Below, in pieces: positions 1-8,585 of a stretch of DNA of 64,000 bases. The notes beneath the pieces were generated by a model. It made no database searches. It saw only the letters and a list, made by a program, of their open reading frames with translations, and had not been told where the DNA came from. The DNA is from Streptomyces sp. NBC_01232 (GTDB taxonomy: Bacteria; Actinomycetota; Actinomycetes; Streptomycetales; Streptomycetaceae): the NCBI RefSeq assembly GCF_035989885.1, contig NZ_CP108518.1:5571001-5635000 (forward strand), written 5' to 3'. The translations under genes and the position numbers were made by a program. How positions within the stretch are numbered: the stretch's first letter is position 1; every line of letters begins with the position of its first letter.

Positions 1-307
1 CCGGTCCGGCGGGCGTTGCGGGCCCGGCGGGTGGGGTGGTGTCCGGGCGGATCGTCACCCCAGACTCCGACCCCGGGTCCGCACCCGGCTCCGGCCCCGC
101 GTCCGGCCCGGCCGGCTCCCGGGGTTCCGGCTGTGCGCCGGGCAGGGGTTCGGCAGGGGTCACCGCGCCCGCGGTCCGTTCCCAGGCCTGTGATGCCCGC
201 GACGCCTCCGCCGCCCCCGCCGCCCGTGCCAGCAGGCCCCGCAGCAGCGGGTGCCCCGCCGGGCGGTTCGCCGCGCTGACCGTTACTCCCATCGGGCGGA
301 TGAACAT
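1..307 (-). CDS. N-terminal part of a small proline-rich protein, possibly SHOCT-family (truncated by window edge)
   Basis: An open frame of 102 codons starts with ATG at 307 and runs off the left edge without a stop. It begins MFIRPMGVTVSAAN, then an alanine/arginine-rich stretch, then a low-complexity Pro/Gly/Glu/Asp-rich tail. The start overlaps the stop of the upstream DUF6325-like gene as TGATG, so the two are translationally coupled. Small Streptomyces SHOCT-domain proteins that follow DUF6325 genes often begin MF-I/V-RP, which is why that family is suggested. The diagnostic SHOCT motif would lie outside the window, so the assignment is inference. Confidence 0.5.
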   Translation of the reverse strand, partial: MFIRPMGVTVSAANRPAGHPLLRGLLARAAGAAEASRASQAWERTAGAVTPAEPLPGAQPEPREPAGPDAGPEPGADPGSESGVTIRPDTTPPAGPATPAGP

Positions 308-714
308 CAGGCCACCCCTGCGCGGGGGTCCGCCGGTACCCGGTCCGGCGGGATGCGGACCGAGCCCACGATCCGGCCGCCCGCGGCCCGTACGGCGACG
401 GCCGCGTCCTCGGCCCACAGGTGTTCGACCACCAGCAGCAGCGCGCAGCTCCCGCGCTCCAGCAGCCCCGCGGCCTCCTGCACGTCCTCCGGCCCGATCA
501 GCCGGGCCACGTCCCGGCCCGTCAGCAGCCCGTGCAGCTCCACGAACTCGTCGAACTCGGCCGCCAGTACGTCTCCCGAGGCCGTCCTCGTCGCCACGAT
601 GCCGTCGATCAGCCGGACCACCCCGGTCTTGCGCAGCCCCATCACGGCCTCGACCGCCGGGGCCCGCAGCTGCTCCTCCGGGAAGGCGAGGACGATGAAT
701 TCCACAGGTCCCAT
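307..714 (-). CDS. DUF6325-like small cytoplasmic protein
   Basis: The product has 135 residues and starts MGPVEFIVLAFPEEQ. This is the typical opening of the actinobacterial DUF6325 family: a short hydrophobic strand, a GLRKTGVVRLIDGIV segment in the middle and a C-terminal half in which acidic helices alternate with small hydrophobic strands. There is no signal peptide or membrane segment. The family has no established biochemical function. It overlaps the next gene by one base and is divergent from the FtsW-like gene at 821, with about 106 bp between the starts. The family call rests on remembered sequence similarity. Confidence 0.65.
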   Translation of the reverse strand: MGPVEFIVLAFPEEQLRAPAVEAVMGLRKTGVVRLIDGIVATRTASGDVLAAEFDEFVELHGLLTGRDVARLIGPEDVQEAAGLLERGSCALLLVVEHLWAEDAAVAVRAAGGRIVGSVRIPPDRVPADPRAGVA

Positions 715-820
715 GCGCCTCGGCTCCTCACTTTCGACACTTCCGACCGTTTTTGACGACTCTTCGGCACACTATGACATAAGCGGACATATCATTCGTC
801 TGCTTGCTACGTTTCGGTGT
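715..820. promoter_or_regulatory. Divergent promoter region between DUF6325-like and FtsW-like genes
   Basis: This AT-richer spacer separates two divergent starts. On the + strand a TTGACG hexamer at 753-758 resembles a -35 box. Possible -10 boxes are TATGAC at 773 or CATAAG at 778, but their spacings (14 and 19 bp) are not ideal. No clear Shine-Dalgarno sequence precedes the ATG at 821. The exact promoter is uncertain. Confidence 0.3.
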
Positions 821-2191
821 ATGACCGCTCTGACGGCAAAGGTGGCGGAGCCCGCCCCGCCCCCACCCCCCGGCGCAGGCGCACCCAAGCGGCGCGGCGT
901 CGAGCTGACGCTCCTCGCCGGAGCCGTCCTGATCTCCGTCCTCGGTCACCTCTACGTCGGCCTCGCCACCACCGGCCGCATCCCCGGTCCGGCCACCCGC
1001 TACGCCGCCGGCCTCTGCGTGGCCGCCCTGCTCGCGCACCTCGCCGTCCGGCTCCGGGCCCCCTACGCCGACCCCCTCCTGCTCCCGATCGCCGTCCTTC
1101 TCAACGGCCTCGGCCTCGTCCTCATCCAGCGCCTCGACGCGACCACCCCCGGGCACATCACCGCCGGGGACCAACTCCTGTGGTCCGCACTGGGCGTGGC
1201 GCTCTTCGTCCTCGTCGTCGCGCTGCTCCGCGACCACCGGGTGCTCCAGCGCTACGCGTACCTCTCCGTCGCGGTGGCCCTCGTCCTGATGCTGGTCCCC
1301 GTCTTCTTTCCGGCCGTCAACGGCGCGCACATCTGGATCCGGTTCGCCGGGCTCTCCTTCCAGCCGGGGGAGTTCGCCAAGATCCTGCTCGCGGTCTTCT
1401 TCGCCGCGTACCTCGCCGCGAACCGCACCGCGCTCGCCCTCACCGGCCGCCGGCTCTTCTGGAAGCTGCGGCTCCTGCCCGGCCGCGTCCTCGGCCCGAT
1501 CCTCGCGATCTGGCTGCTCAGCGTCGGTGTGCTGGTCCTGGAACGGGACCTGGGGACCTCGCTGCTGTTCTTCGGACTGTTCGTGATCATGCTGTTCACC
1601 GCCACCGGGCGGATCGGCTGGATCGCGATCGGTCTGCTGCTCGCAGCCCTCGGCGCCTACGCGGTGGGGACCTTCGAGCCGCACGTGCACAGCCGGGTCG
1701 AGGACTGGCTGAACCCTTTCGCCTCGATCGAGCGCGGCGAAGGCCCCGGCCAGCTCGCCCAGTCCCTCTTCGCCTTCGGCGCGGGCGGCCTGCTCGGCGC
1801 CGGGCTCGGCCACGGCGAGTCCTTCCTCATCGGCTTCGCCGCCAAGTCGGACTTCATCCTCGCCACCGCCGGCGAGGAGCTCGGCCTCGTCGGCCTCGCC
1901 GCGATCCTGCTCCTCTACGGGCTCCTCGTCGCCCGCGGCTTCCGCGCCGGGCTCGCCCTGCGCGATGCCTTCGGCCGGCTGCTCGCCACCGGACTCGCCT
2001 CGATCGTCGCGCTCCAGGTGTTCGTCATCGCGGGCGGGGTCACCGGCCTGATCCCGCTCACCGGCATGGCCATGCCCTTCCTGGCCCAGGGCGGCTCCTC
2101 CGTCGTCACGAACTGGATCATCGTCGCGCTGCTGGTCCGGCTCAGCGACAGCGCCCGCAGACCCCGCCCCGCGAAGGAGCCGGCCGAGTGA
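821..2191 (+). CDS. FtsW/RodA/SpoVE family peptidoglycan glycosyltransferase
   Basis: This 456-residue polytopic membrane protein belongs to the SEDS family, which polymerises lipid II into glycan strands together with a class B penicillin-binding protein. A short Pro/Ala-rich cytoplasmic N-terminus is followed by about ten membrane segments. The family signature around ERDLGTSLLFFG (near residue 240) and the long loop with GHGESFLIGFAAKSDFI, followed by ATAGEELG, are both present. The ATG at 821 was chosen because the hydrophobic, family-like sequence begins soon after it. Longer in-frame extensions upstream read as low-complexity noise. The stop overlaps the GTG of the PBP gene by four bases. 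It is probably a second SEDS-PBP pair, distinct from the divisome FtsW and the elongation RodA, as other Streptomyces have. Confidence 0.93.
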   Translation: MTALTAKVAEPAPPPPPGAGAPKRRGVELTLLAGAVLISVLGHLYVGLATTGRIPGPATRYAAGLCVAALLAHLAVRLRAPYADPLLLPIAVLLNGLGLVLIQRLDATTPGHITAGDQLLWSALGVALFVLVVALLRDHRVLQRYAYLSVAVALVLMLVPVFFPAVNGAHIWIRFAGLSFQPGEFAKILLAVFFAAYLAANRTALALTGRRLFWKLRLLPGRVLGPILAIWLLSVGVLVLERDLGTSLLFFGLFVIMLFTATGRIGWIAIGLLLAALGAYAVGTFEPHVHSRVEDWLNPFASIERGEGPGQLAQSLFAFGAGGLLGAGLGHGESFLIGFAAKSDFILATAGEELGLVGLAAILLLYGLLVARGFRAGLALRDAFGRLLATGLASIVALQVFVIAGGVTGLIPLTGMAMPFLAQGGSSVVTNWIIVALLVRLSDSARRPRPAKEPAE

Positions 2192-3651
2192 TCCGCTACA
2201 TCCGCTGGTGCGCGTACTTCTGTGCGCTCCTGCTCGTCGCGCTGCTGGTCAACCTCACCCGCGTGCAGGTCTGGGAGTCCGCCGCCTACGGCGCGAACCC
2301 GGCCAACAAACGCCCCGCCATCGCACGCTACGCCGAACCCCGGGGGGACATCCTGGTCGACGGGCGCCCCGTCACCGGCTCCCGCGACAGCGGCCAACTG
2401 CTGCGCTACGAGCGGACGTACACGCACGGCCCGCTCTACGCGCCCGTCACCGGATTCTCCTCCCAGACGTACGGGACCAGCTTCGTCGAGCGTGCCGAGG
2501 ACGCGGTCCTGTCGGGCACCGACCCGGGACTCTCGGTCTTCCCGCTCTGGTACGAACTGGCCCGCGGCCGCCCGGCCGGCGGAAACGCAGCCACCACCGT
2601 CCGCTCCGGCATGCAGCTGGCCGCGTACCGCGGGCTCGCCGGCAAGCGCGGCGCGGTGGCCGCCGTCGAACCGGCCACCGGGAAGATCCTCGCGCTGGTC
2701 AGCAGCCCTTCGTACGACCCCTCGGTGCTCTCCGGCACGGGTACGAAGGTCAAGGAGGCCTGGGCGGCACTGAACGCGGACCCCGCACGGCCGATGCTCA
2801 ACCGCGCGCTGCGCGAGACGTACCCGCCCGGCTCCACCTTCAAGATCGTGACGGCGGCGGCCGCCCTCGACGCGGGAGTCGTCACCGATGTGGACGCGCC
2901 GACCCGCACCCCCGACCCGTACCCGCTGCCCGGGACCAGCACCCTGCTGCCGAACGCGGGCACCGGCTGCGAGGACGCCTCGATGGCGGACGCCGTGCAG
3001 TGGTCCTGCAACACGGTGATGGCGAAGATCGGGGTGCAGGTCGGGCTGCGCGGGATGGTGGAGGCGGCGCGACGCTTCGGGTTCAACGCCGAGGGGCTGC
3101 GGGTGCCCTCGTGGGTGTCCCGGTCGAACTTCGACACCGACATGAGCCAGGACCAGCTGGCCCTGTCCTCGATCGGGCAGTTCAACACGAAGGCCACCCC
3201 GCTGCAGATGGCGATGGTGGCGGCGGCGGTCGCGAACGGCGGCGAGGTCACCTACCCCCACCTGGTGGAACGGACGACCCAGGACGACGGATCCCAGGTC
3301 CGGCGGGGCGACCGGCGCAGCCTCGGGCGGGCGATGAACCCGGCCACCGCCGTCCGGCTGCAGGAGCTCATGGTCAAGGTGGTGGAGAACGGGACGGGCC
3401 GCAACGCGGCGATTCCGGGCGCGGTGGTCGGCGGCAAGACCGGCACCGCGCAGCACGGGGTCGGCAACGCGGGGACCCCGTACGCATGGTTCATCGCCTG
3501 GGCAAGGGCCGACGGCGCGCCGCAGCCGCAGGTGGCCGTCGCGGTGGTCGTCGAGGACGCCTCGGCCGACCGGGGCGACATCAGCGGCAACGGCGCGGCG
3601 GCGCCGATCGCGCGGGCGGTGATGGAGGCGGCGCTGGCCACCGGCCGCTGA
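2188..3651 (+). CDS. Penicillin-binding transpeptidase (class B PBP, FtsI/PbpA-like)
   Basis: The product is a 487-residue membrane-anchored transpeptidase. One N-terminal membrane segment (about residues 8-24) is followed by a short pedestal region and the catalytic domain. All three active-site motifs are visible: S216-T-F-K219 (SxxK), S273-C-N275 (SxN) and K417-T-G (KTG). The protein is shorter than divisional FtsI and closest to the PbpA type. The GTG start at 2188 overlaps the stop of the SEDS gene as GTGA, which fits a matched glycosyltransferase/transpeptidase pair. The downstream 120 bp (3652-3773) is convergent GC-rich spacer with no clear signal. Confidence 0.94.
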   Translation: MIRYIRWCAYFCALLLVALLVNLTRVQVWESAAYGANPANKRPAIARYAEPRGDILVDGRPVTGSRDSGQLLRYERTYTHGPLYAPVTGFSSQTYGTSFVERAEDAVLSGTDPGLSVFPLWYELARGRPAGGNAATTVRSGMQLAAYRGLAGKRGAVAAVEPATGKILALVSSPSYDPSVLSGTGTKVKEAWAALNADPARPMLNRALRETYPPGSTFKIVTAAAALDAGVVTDVDAPTRTPDPYPLPGTSTLLPNAGTGCEDASMADAVQWSCNTVMAKIGVQVGLRGMVEAARRFGFNAEGLRVPSWVSRSNFDTDMSQDQLALSSIGQFNTKATPLQMAMVAAAVANGGEVTYPHLVERTTQDDGSQVRRGDRRSLGRAMNPATAVRLQELMVKVVENGTGRNAAIPGAVVGGKTGTAQHGVGNAGTPYAWFIAWARADGAPQPQVAVAVVVEDASADRGDISGNGAAAPIARAVMEAALATGR

Positions 3652-3773
3652 GGCATCCGCCCCGGCCCGGCCGCCCGGCCTTGGTCCCGGCCCGGCTCGG
3701 CCCCCGCCCCGCCGTGGTCCCGCCCCGGCCCCCGCCCGCCGGGCGAAGCCCCGGACGGCCGCCCGGACACCCC

Positions 3774-4883
3774 TCAGGCGGTGTCCGCGCCCTCGGCGAT
3801 GGCGGCCTCGACCTCCGCCACCCGCGCGGACTCCTCCGCCGCGAACCGCTCGCGGTCCAGGGCCTCGGCGATCTCCTCGTCCTGGCTCATCAGCAGGTCG
3901 AGGTTGGAGTCGCCCATGTCGAAGACGCCCAGGTCCAGGTAGGCCCGCTGCAGCCGCTCGCCCCACAGCCCGATGTCCTTCACGCACGGCACGATCCGGC
4001 TGAACAGCAGCCTGCGGAACAGGTGCAGGAACTCCGACTGCTCGCTGAACCGCTCCGCCTCCTCCTTCGGGATGCCGAAGTTCTCCAGCACCTCCACCCC
4101 GCGCAGCCGGTCCCGCATCAGGTAGCAGCCCTCGATCACGAACTCCTCGCGCTCGCGCAGCTCGGCGTCCGTCAGCTGCTTGTAGTAGTCGCGCAGCGCC
4201 ATCCGCCCGAAGGCCACGTGCCGGGCCTCGTCCTGCATCACGTACGCCAGGAGCTGCTTGGGCAGCGGCTTGGTGGTGGTGTCCCGGATCATTCCGAAGG
4301 CGGCCAGGGCCAGCCCCTCTATGAGCACCTGCATGCCGAGGTAGGGCATGTCCCAGCGGGAGTCGCGCAGGGTGTCGCCGAGCAGCCCCTGGAGGCTGTC
4401 GTTGATCGGGTACAGCATCCCGACCTTGTCGTGCAGGAAGCGCCCGAAGATCTCGGCGTGCCGGGCCTCGTCCATGGTCTGCGTGGCGGAGTAGAACTTC
4501 GCGTCCAGGTCCGGCACCGACTCCACGATGCGTGCCGCGCACACCATCGCGCCCTGCTCGCCGTGCAGGAACTGGCTGAAGTTCCAGGAGGCGTAGTGCC
4601 GGCGCAGCTCGCCCCGGTCCTTCGCGGTGAGCCGGGCCCAGTGCCGCGTCCCGTACAGCGGCAGGGACTCGTCGGGGGTGCCCAGCGGATCGTAGGGGTC
4701 CACCTCGATGTCCCAGTCGATGCGCTTTCCGCCGTCCCACTGCTTGTCCTTGCCCTTCTGGTACAGGGCGAGGAGGCGCTCGCGGCCGTCGGCGTATTCC
4801 CAGCTGAAGCGGGCGGAGCCGGTGGCGGGGACCTGCCAGACCGCCTCGCCCGGGTTCTCGGTGTAGAGCTCGTGCGTCGACAC
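3774..4883 (-). CDS. Ferritin-like di-iron protein (putative oxygenase)
   Basis: This 369-residue helical protein has two DEARH motifs, TMDEARHAEIFG and MQDEARHVAFG. With two further acidic residues on helices (such as the E in HGEQGAM and in LIEGLAL) they form the carboxylate-histidine ligand set of a ferritin-like di-iron centre. The spacing and length resemble di-iron oxygenases rather than iron-storage ferritins or the 24-mer bacterioferritins. The substrate is unknown. The gene is divergent from an AurF-like di-iron gene at 5052, so both probably share one control region. Start ATG at 4883. The sequence supports di-iron binding; oxygenase activity is inferred. Confidence 0.8.
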   Translation of the reverse strand: MSTHELYTENPGEAVWQVPATGSARFSWEYADGRERLLALYQKGKDKQWDGGKRIDWDIEVDPYDPLGTPDESLPLYGTRHWARLTAKDRGELRRHYASWNFSQFLHGEQGAMVCAARIVESVPDLDAKFYSATQTMDEARHAEIFGRFLHDKVGMLYPINDSLQGLLGDTLRDSRWDMPYLGMQVLIEGLALAAFGMIRDTTTKPLPKQLLAYVMQDEARHVAFGRMALRDYYKQLTDAELREREEFVIEGCYLMRDRLRGVEVLENFGIPKEEAERFSEQSEFLHLFRRLLFSRIVPCVKDIGLWGERLQRAYLDLGVFDMGDSNLDLLMSQDEEIAEALDRERFAAEESARVAEVEAAIAEGADTA

Positions 4884-5051
4884 TGACGCCCCCTCGTCTC
4901 ACGTACTGCCGTGCGGTACCGGACAGTTGGCAGCGTCACACGTTGGTAGACACGGGGTCAACAAGTCGCGCGCGAGGGATTGACGACCTTGCTGACAGGC
5001 AGTCTCATAAGAGGAGACCGCCGGTAACTCGACGACGAGGTGTCCGAACCC
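4884..5051. promoter_or_regulatory. Divergent control region of the two di-iron genes
   Basis: 168 bp lie between divergent starts. On the + strand TTGACG at 4980-4985 is a good -35 box and is followed about 17-19 bp later by TCTCATAA (5003-5010), a plausible -10. On the - strand a TTGACC begins at about 4971. The TetR-family gene at 6145 is a candidate regulator of this region. The purine-rich GAGG at 5037-5040 serves as ribosome binding site for the ATG at 5052. Confidence 0.4.
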
Positions 5052-5981
5052 ATGACGACCGTGACCGAACGAGCCGCGCTCAGGGACGCCCTCGGCCTGC
5101 TCAAGGACCGTGAGCAGATAGCCGAGCGACTGCTCGAATCCTCGGCCAAGCACTCCTTCGACCCCGACAAGGAACTCGACTGGGACGCCCCGCCGATCGA
5201 GGGCAAGTACTACTGGCCGCCGGAACTGCTCTCGCTCTACGACACCCCGCTGTGGAAGAAGATGGGGGAGGAGCAGCGCATCGACCTCTCCCGCCACGAG
5301 GCGGCGGCGCTCGGCTCGCTCGGCATCTGGTTCGAGATCATCCTCATGCAGCTGCTGGTCCGGCACATCTACGACAAGTCCCTGACCAGCAATCACGTCC
5401 GCTACGCGCTCACCGAGATCGCCGACGAGTGCCGCCACTCGATGATGTTCGCCCGCATGATCCAGAAGGCCGAGGTCCCCGCGTACCCGGTCTCCCGCGT
5501 CAACCACAACCTCGCCCGGGTCCTGAAGACCATCTCCACCACCCCCGGCTCCTTCGCCTGCACCCTCCTCGGTGAGGAGATCCTCGACTGGATGCAGCGC
5601 CTGACCTTCCCGGACGAGCGCGTCCAGCCGCTGGTCCGCGGTGTCACCCGGATCCACGTCATCGAGGAGGCCCGGCACGTCCGGTACGCCCGGGAGGAAC
5701 TGCGCCGCCAGATGCTGACGGCCCCGCGCTGGGAGCAGGAACTCACCCGGATCAGCTGCGGAGAGGCCGCCCGCGTCTTCTCCCTCGCCTTCGTCAACCC
5801 GGCCGTCTACGACAACATCGGCCTGGACCGCCGCGAGGCCGTCGCCCAGGTGAAGGCGAGCGGCCACCGCCGCGAGGTCATGCAGAGCGGTGCGAAGCGG
5901 CTCACCGACTTCCTCGACGACATCGGCGTCCTGCGCGGAGTCGGCCGGAGGCTGTGGCAGAGCTCGGGGCTGCTGGCGTAG
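5052..5981 (+). CDS. AurF-family di-iron protein (p-aminobenzoate N-oxygenase-like)
   Basis: The product has 309 residues with the AurF-type di-iron helical fold. Conserved ligand motifs are visible as EIADECRHSMMFAR and HVIEEARHVRYAREEL, with a further glutamate in LLGEEILDWMQ. AurF of Streptomyces oxidises aryl amines to nitro compounds, and many relatives of unknown substrate exist. An in-frame GTG at 5040 is possible. The ATG at 5052 was preferred because GAGG at 5037-5040 lies upstream of it and the protein then starts MTTVTERAAL. It is divergent from the ferritin-like gene and followed by a TetR regulator, which suggests a small substrate-responsive oxidation module. Confidence 0.85.
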   Translation: MTTVTERAALRDALGLLKDREQIAERLLESSAKHSFDPDKELDWDAPPIEGKYYWPPELLSLYDTPLWKKMGEEQRIDLSRHEAAALGSLGIWFEIILMQLLVRHIYDKSLTSNHVRYALTEIADECRHSMMFARMIQKAEVPAYPVSRVNHNLARVLKTISTTPGSFACTLLGEEILDWMQRLTFPDERVQPLVRGVTRIHVIEEARHVRYAREELRRQMLTAPRWEQELTRISCGEAARVFSLAFVNPAVYDNIGLDRREAVAQVKASGHRREVMQSGAKRLTDFLDDIGVLRGVGRRLWQSSGLLA

Positions 5982-6006
5982 GCGGGCGGCTCCTGTACTG
6001 CGTCGA

Positions 6007-6068
6007 CCGGCCCGGCCCGGTCCGGCCCGGTCCGGTCCGGTCCGGCCCGGTCCGGGCCGGGCCGGACC
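6007..6068. repeat. Short tandem GGTCC/GGCCC repeat between AurF-like and TetR genes
   Basis: About 60 bp consist almost entirely of five-base units of the form CCGGT or CCGGC, repeated roughly a dozen times. The region is self-complementary in several registers. It has no spacers and no coding support. It is probably a slippage-prone simple repeat and may act as a structured terminator after the AurF-like gene. Confidence 0.7.
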
Positions 6069-6144
6069 GTTGCGTACCGGGCCGGATCGGGCCCGATCGA
6101 CCGGACACCCACTCGTCCGGGGCCCGCGGGGCTACCCTGCGGAC

Positions 6145-6858
6145 ATGACCGTACGCGCGTACCGCAGGCTGAGCGTCGAGGAGCGGCGAGCCCAACTCCT
6201 CACCGCCGCCCTCTCGCTGTTCGCGCACCGGGCGCCGGAGGAGGTCTCGCTCGACGACGTCGCCGAGGCCGCCGGGGTGTCCCGCCCGCTCGTCTACCGC
6301 TACTTCCCGGGCGGCAAGCAGCAGCTCTACGAGGCCGCCCTGCGCTCGGCGGCGGACGTCCTCGAACTGTGCTTCGCCGAACCCCAGGAGGGGCCCCTCA
6401 CCCGGCGCCTCTCGCGCGCACTGGACCGCTACCTCGCCTTCGTCGACGAACACGACGCCGGCTTCGCGGCCCTCCTCCAGGGCGGCAGCGTCGTGGAGAC
6501 CTCCCGCACGACGGCGACCGTGGACGGCATCCGCCGGGCCGCCGCCGACCAGATCCTCCTCCACCTGGGCGCCCCGGCCCCGGGCCCCCGGCTGCGCATG
6601 ATGGTCCGTACGTGGATCACCGCGGTCGAGGCGGCCTCCCTCATCTGGATCGACGAGGGCAAGCAGCCGGAGGTCGAGCACCTGCGGGACTGGCTCCTGG
6701 ACCAGTTCATCGCCCTCCTGACGGCCACCGCCGCCACGGATCCGGAAACGGCGGAGGCCGCCCGCGCCGCCCTCGCGCTGGAATCGCCGGACGGTCCGGT
6801 CGGGGTCCTGGCCCGCCGTGTGATCCCGGTGGTGTCCGAGGCCGCCCACCTGCTGTGA
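6145..6858 (+). CDS. TetR/AcrR-family transcriptional regulator
   Basis: This 237-residue regulator has a clear N-terminal helix-turn-helix (about residues 14-58). The key segment is VSLDDVAEAAGVSRPLVYRYF followed by GGKQQLYEAAL, the canonical TetR recognition helix region. The C-terminal 170 residues are a helical ligand-binding domain, probably dimeric. ATG at 6145 lies just upstream of MTVRAYRRLSVEERR. It follows the di-iron genes in the same direction and is the most likely regulator of the 4884-5051 region. The ligand is unknown. Confidence 0.9.
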   Translation: MTVRAYRRLSVEERRAQLLTAALSLFAHRAPEEVSLDDVAEAAGVSRPLVYRYFPGGKQQLYEAALRSAADVLELCFAEPQEGPLTRRLSRALDRYLAFVDEHDAGFAALLQGGSVVETSRTTATVDGIRRAAADQILLHLGAPAPGPRLRMMVRTWITAVEAASLIWIDEGKQPEVEHLRDWLLDQFIALLTATAATDPETAEAARAALALESPDGPVGVLARRVIPVVSEAAHLL

Positions 6859-6868
6859 CACTGGTGGG

Positions 6869-7138
6869 GTGAGAAGCCAACCGACCCCGTTCGAGGACGG
6901 CCCGATGGACGGCCGGGTCCTCCCCGTCCTCCTCGGCCCGACCGGACACCCCCCGAAGTGGTACGAGATCCCCGTCCCGGCGCCGGACGGCGGCCCGCCG
7001 ACGGTGCTGCTGTACGAGCGCGTGCCCGCGGGGTACTCCAAGCGGCTCGGCCTGCAGAAGGGCTGGAAGTACGCCTTCCGCCCCTCGGGCACCAAACCGC
7101 GCCCCCGCTGGCCCTGGACCAAGACCCCCCGGACCTGA
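6869..7138 (+). CDS. Conserved hypothetical small basic protein
   Basis: The product has 89 residues and starts at GTG 6869, ten bases after the TetR stop. It contains an ordered core (MDGRVLPVLLGPTGHP, PKWYEIPVP, and GYSKRLGLQKGWKYAFRP) and a basic Trp/Pro-rich end. I do not recognise a domain. The codon-position GC pattern and close spacing to tetR support a real gene. It may be cotranscribed with tetR. Confidence 0.65.
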   Translation: MRSQPTPFEDGPMDGRVLPVLLGPTGHPPKWYEIPVPAPDGGPPTVLLYERVPAGYSKRLGLQKGWKYAFRPSGTKPRPRWPWTKTPRT

Positions 7139-7260
7139 CGCCCCGCGACGGGGAGCCCCGGCCTGCGCGGTGTGTACGGGGGCGCTCCCCGCAGGGCGCG
7201 GAAGGCACCGCCGGCGAGGCACGGCCGCCGTGGCCTCCGGCCCTGAACGTCGAGCAGCCC

Positions 7261-7330
7261 GGGGATCCCTCCCGGATCCGTCCCGGGATCCGGCCCGGGA
7301 TCCGTCCCGGCCTCTGGCCCGGCATCCGGT
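7261..7330. repeat. Tandem GGGATCCGTCCC-type repeat downstream of the small protein gene
   Basis: Four to five imperfect copies of a 12-bp unit centred on GGATCCG lie between convergent genes. The units are quasi-palindromic and can fold into hairpins, so they may help terminate both flanking transcripts. There is no coding content. Confidence 0.6.
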
Positions 7331-7340
7331 CAGGGGCCGG

Positions 7341-8585
7341 CTAGGAACCCGGCAGCGTGAGGACCGCCAGGCCGCCGCCGCCCTCCGCCGCCCGGAACTC
7401 CAGCCGCGCCCCGATCACGGCCGCCTGCCCCACCGCGATGGTCAGCCCCAGCCCGTGGCCCTTGCCCCCGCTCCGGAAGCGCTGCGGGCCGTGCGCCGCC
7501 AGGTACTCCGGGAAACCGTCCCCGTGGTCCCGTACGGTCACCACCGGCCCGTCCACCGTCAGCACCACCGGCGCCCGCCCGTGCTTGTGGGCGTTGGCCA
7601 CAAGGTTCCCGAGCACCCGCTCCAGCCTGCGCCGGTCCGTCTCCACGTGCGCGTCCCGGACGACCGCCACCTCAGTGTCCGTCCCGGACGCCCGCACCAC
7701 CCGCCGCACCAACCGCCCCAGCTGGTGCAGATCGGCCTCCACCACCTCGCTGCCCGAGTCCAGCCGGGAGATCTCCAGCAGGTCCTCCGTCAGCTGCCGC
7801 ATCGTCCGCACCCGCTCGCGCACCAGCTCCGTCGGCCGGCCCTCCGGCAGCAGCTCCGACGCCGCCTGCAGGCCCGTCAGCGGCGTGCGCAGCTCGTGCG
7901 CCACGTCCGCCGTGAACCGCCGCTCGCTCTCCAGCTTCGACTGCAGGCTCCCCGCCATCGTGTCCAGCGCCGCGGCCACCGTCGCCACCTCGTCCTGGTG
8001 CCGCGAAGGGGTCCTCGTACGCGGGTCGTTCACGCGAGCGTCGAGGTCGCCCTGGGTGATCCGCCGAGCCACCGTCGCCGTCTGGTGCAGCCGCCGGGTC
8101 ACGCGGGTCACCGCGAAGGCGCCGACCAGCAGCGTGCCGCCGATCGCCAGCAGTGACGATCCGATGATCGCGTTGTCGAGCCCGCTGATCGTGCGGGCGC
8201 TCTGCCCGTAGTCGATGGCGGCCGCGAGCGCCCGGCCGTCCGCCGGAGCCGCCGCCCACATGGTCGGGCGGCCCCGGTACTCCGCGACCAGCGTGCCCCG
8301 GCGCCCGCTGACGGCGAGGGCGCGCAGCTCCGGCGGCAGGCCCGCGGGATCCAGGCCCGAGCCGCGCGGAAGGGGTTCACCCGCCTCGTACGCGCGTACG
8401 ACGTCGTGCAGTTTGCCGAGCGCCTTCTCCCGCGCCGTGGCCACCGTCTGCCGGGTCACCTCCACATGCACGAGGGCACCCACCACGGCCGCCAGCGAGC
8501 AGCACATCACCACGATGAAGCACGCCGACTTCCAGGTCAGCGTGGCCGTCCAGGAGGGCCAGGAGGGCCAGGAGGGCAGTCTCAT
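7341..8585 (-). CDS. Sensor histidine kinase (HAMP-HisKA-HATPase_c)
   Basis: This 414-residue membrane kinase has TM1 at about residues 20-40, an extracytoplasmic sensor domain of about 95 residues, TM2 at about 139-160, a HAMP linker, a HisKA domain with the phospho-acceptor H230 in DVAHELRTPL, and an ATPase domain with the N-box NLVANAHKHG and the G-box GGKGHGLGL. The ATG at 8585 overlaps the stop of the upstream lipoprotein gene as ATGA, so lipoprotein and kinase are coupled. No response-regulator gene is adjacent, so it is an orphan kinase or works with a distant partner. The N-terminus contains a WPS triple repeat encoded by three 9-bp DNA repeats. Confidence 0.92.
   Translation of the reverse strand: MRLPSWPSWPSWTATLTWKSACFIVVMCCSLAAVVGALVHVEVTRQTVATAREKALGKLHDVVRAYEAGEPLPRGSGLDPAGLPPELRALAVSGRRGTLVAEYRGRPTMWAAAPADGRALAAAIDYGQSARTISGLDNAIIGSSLLAIGGTLLVGAFAVTRVTRRLHQTATVARRITQGDLDARVNDPRTRTPSRHQDEVATVAAALDTMAGSLQSKLESERRFTADVAHELRTPLTGLQAASELLPEGRPTELVRERVRTMRQLTEDLLEISRLDSGSEVVEADLHQLGRLVRRVVRASGTDTEVAVVRDAHVETDRRRLERVLGNLVANAHKHGRAPVVLTVDGPVVTVRDHGDGFPEYLAAHGPQRFRSGGKGHGLGLTIAVGQAAVIGARLEFRAAEGGGGLAVLTLPGS

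Noticed and set aside
251..820. A 190-codon N-terminal extension of the FtsW-like frame
   Set aside because: It overlaps the divergent DUF6325-like gene, is low complexity, and the family-like sequence begins only after ATG 821.
1915..4902. A 995-codon open frame on the - strand
   Set aside because: It is antisense to the PBP gene and out of frame with the ferritin-like gene. Its composition (Arg/Gly/Ala/Pro) is the usual shadow of GC-rich coding DNA.
6007..6068. Possible CRISPR-like array in the GGTCC repeats
   Set aside because: Units are five bases with no unique spacers and no cas genes. It is a simple tandem repeat.
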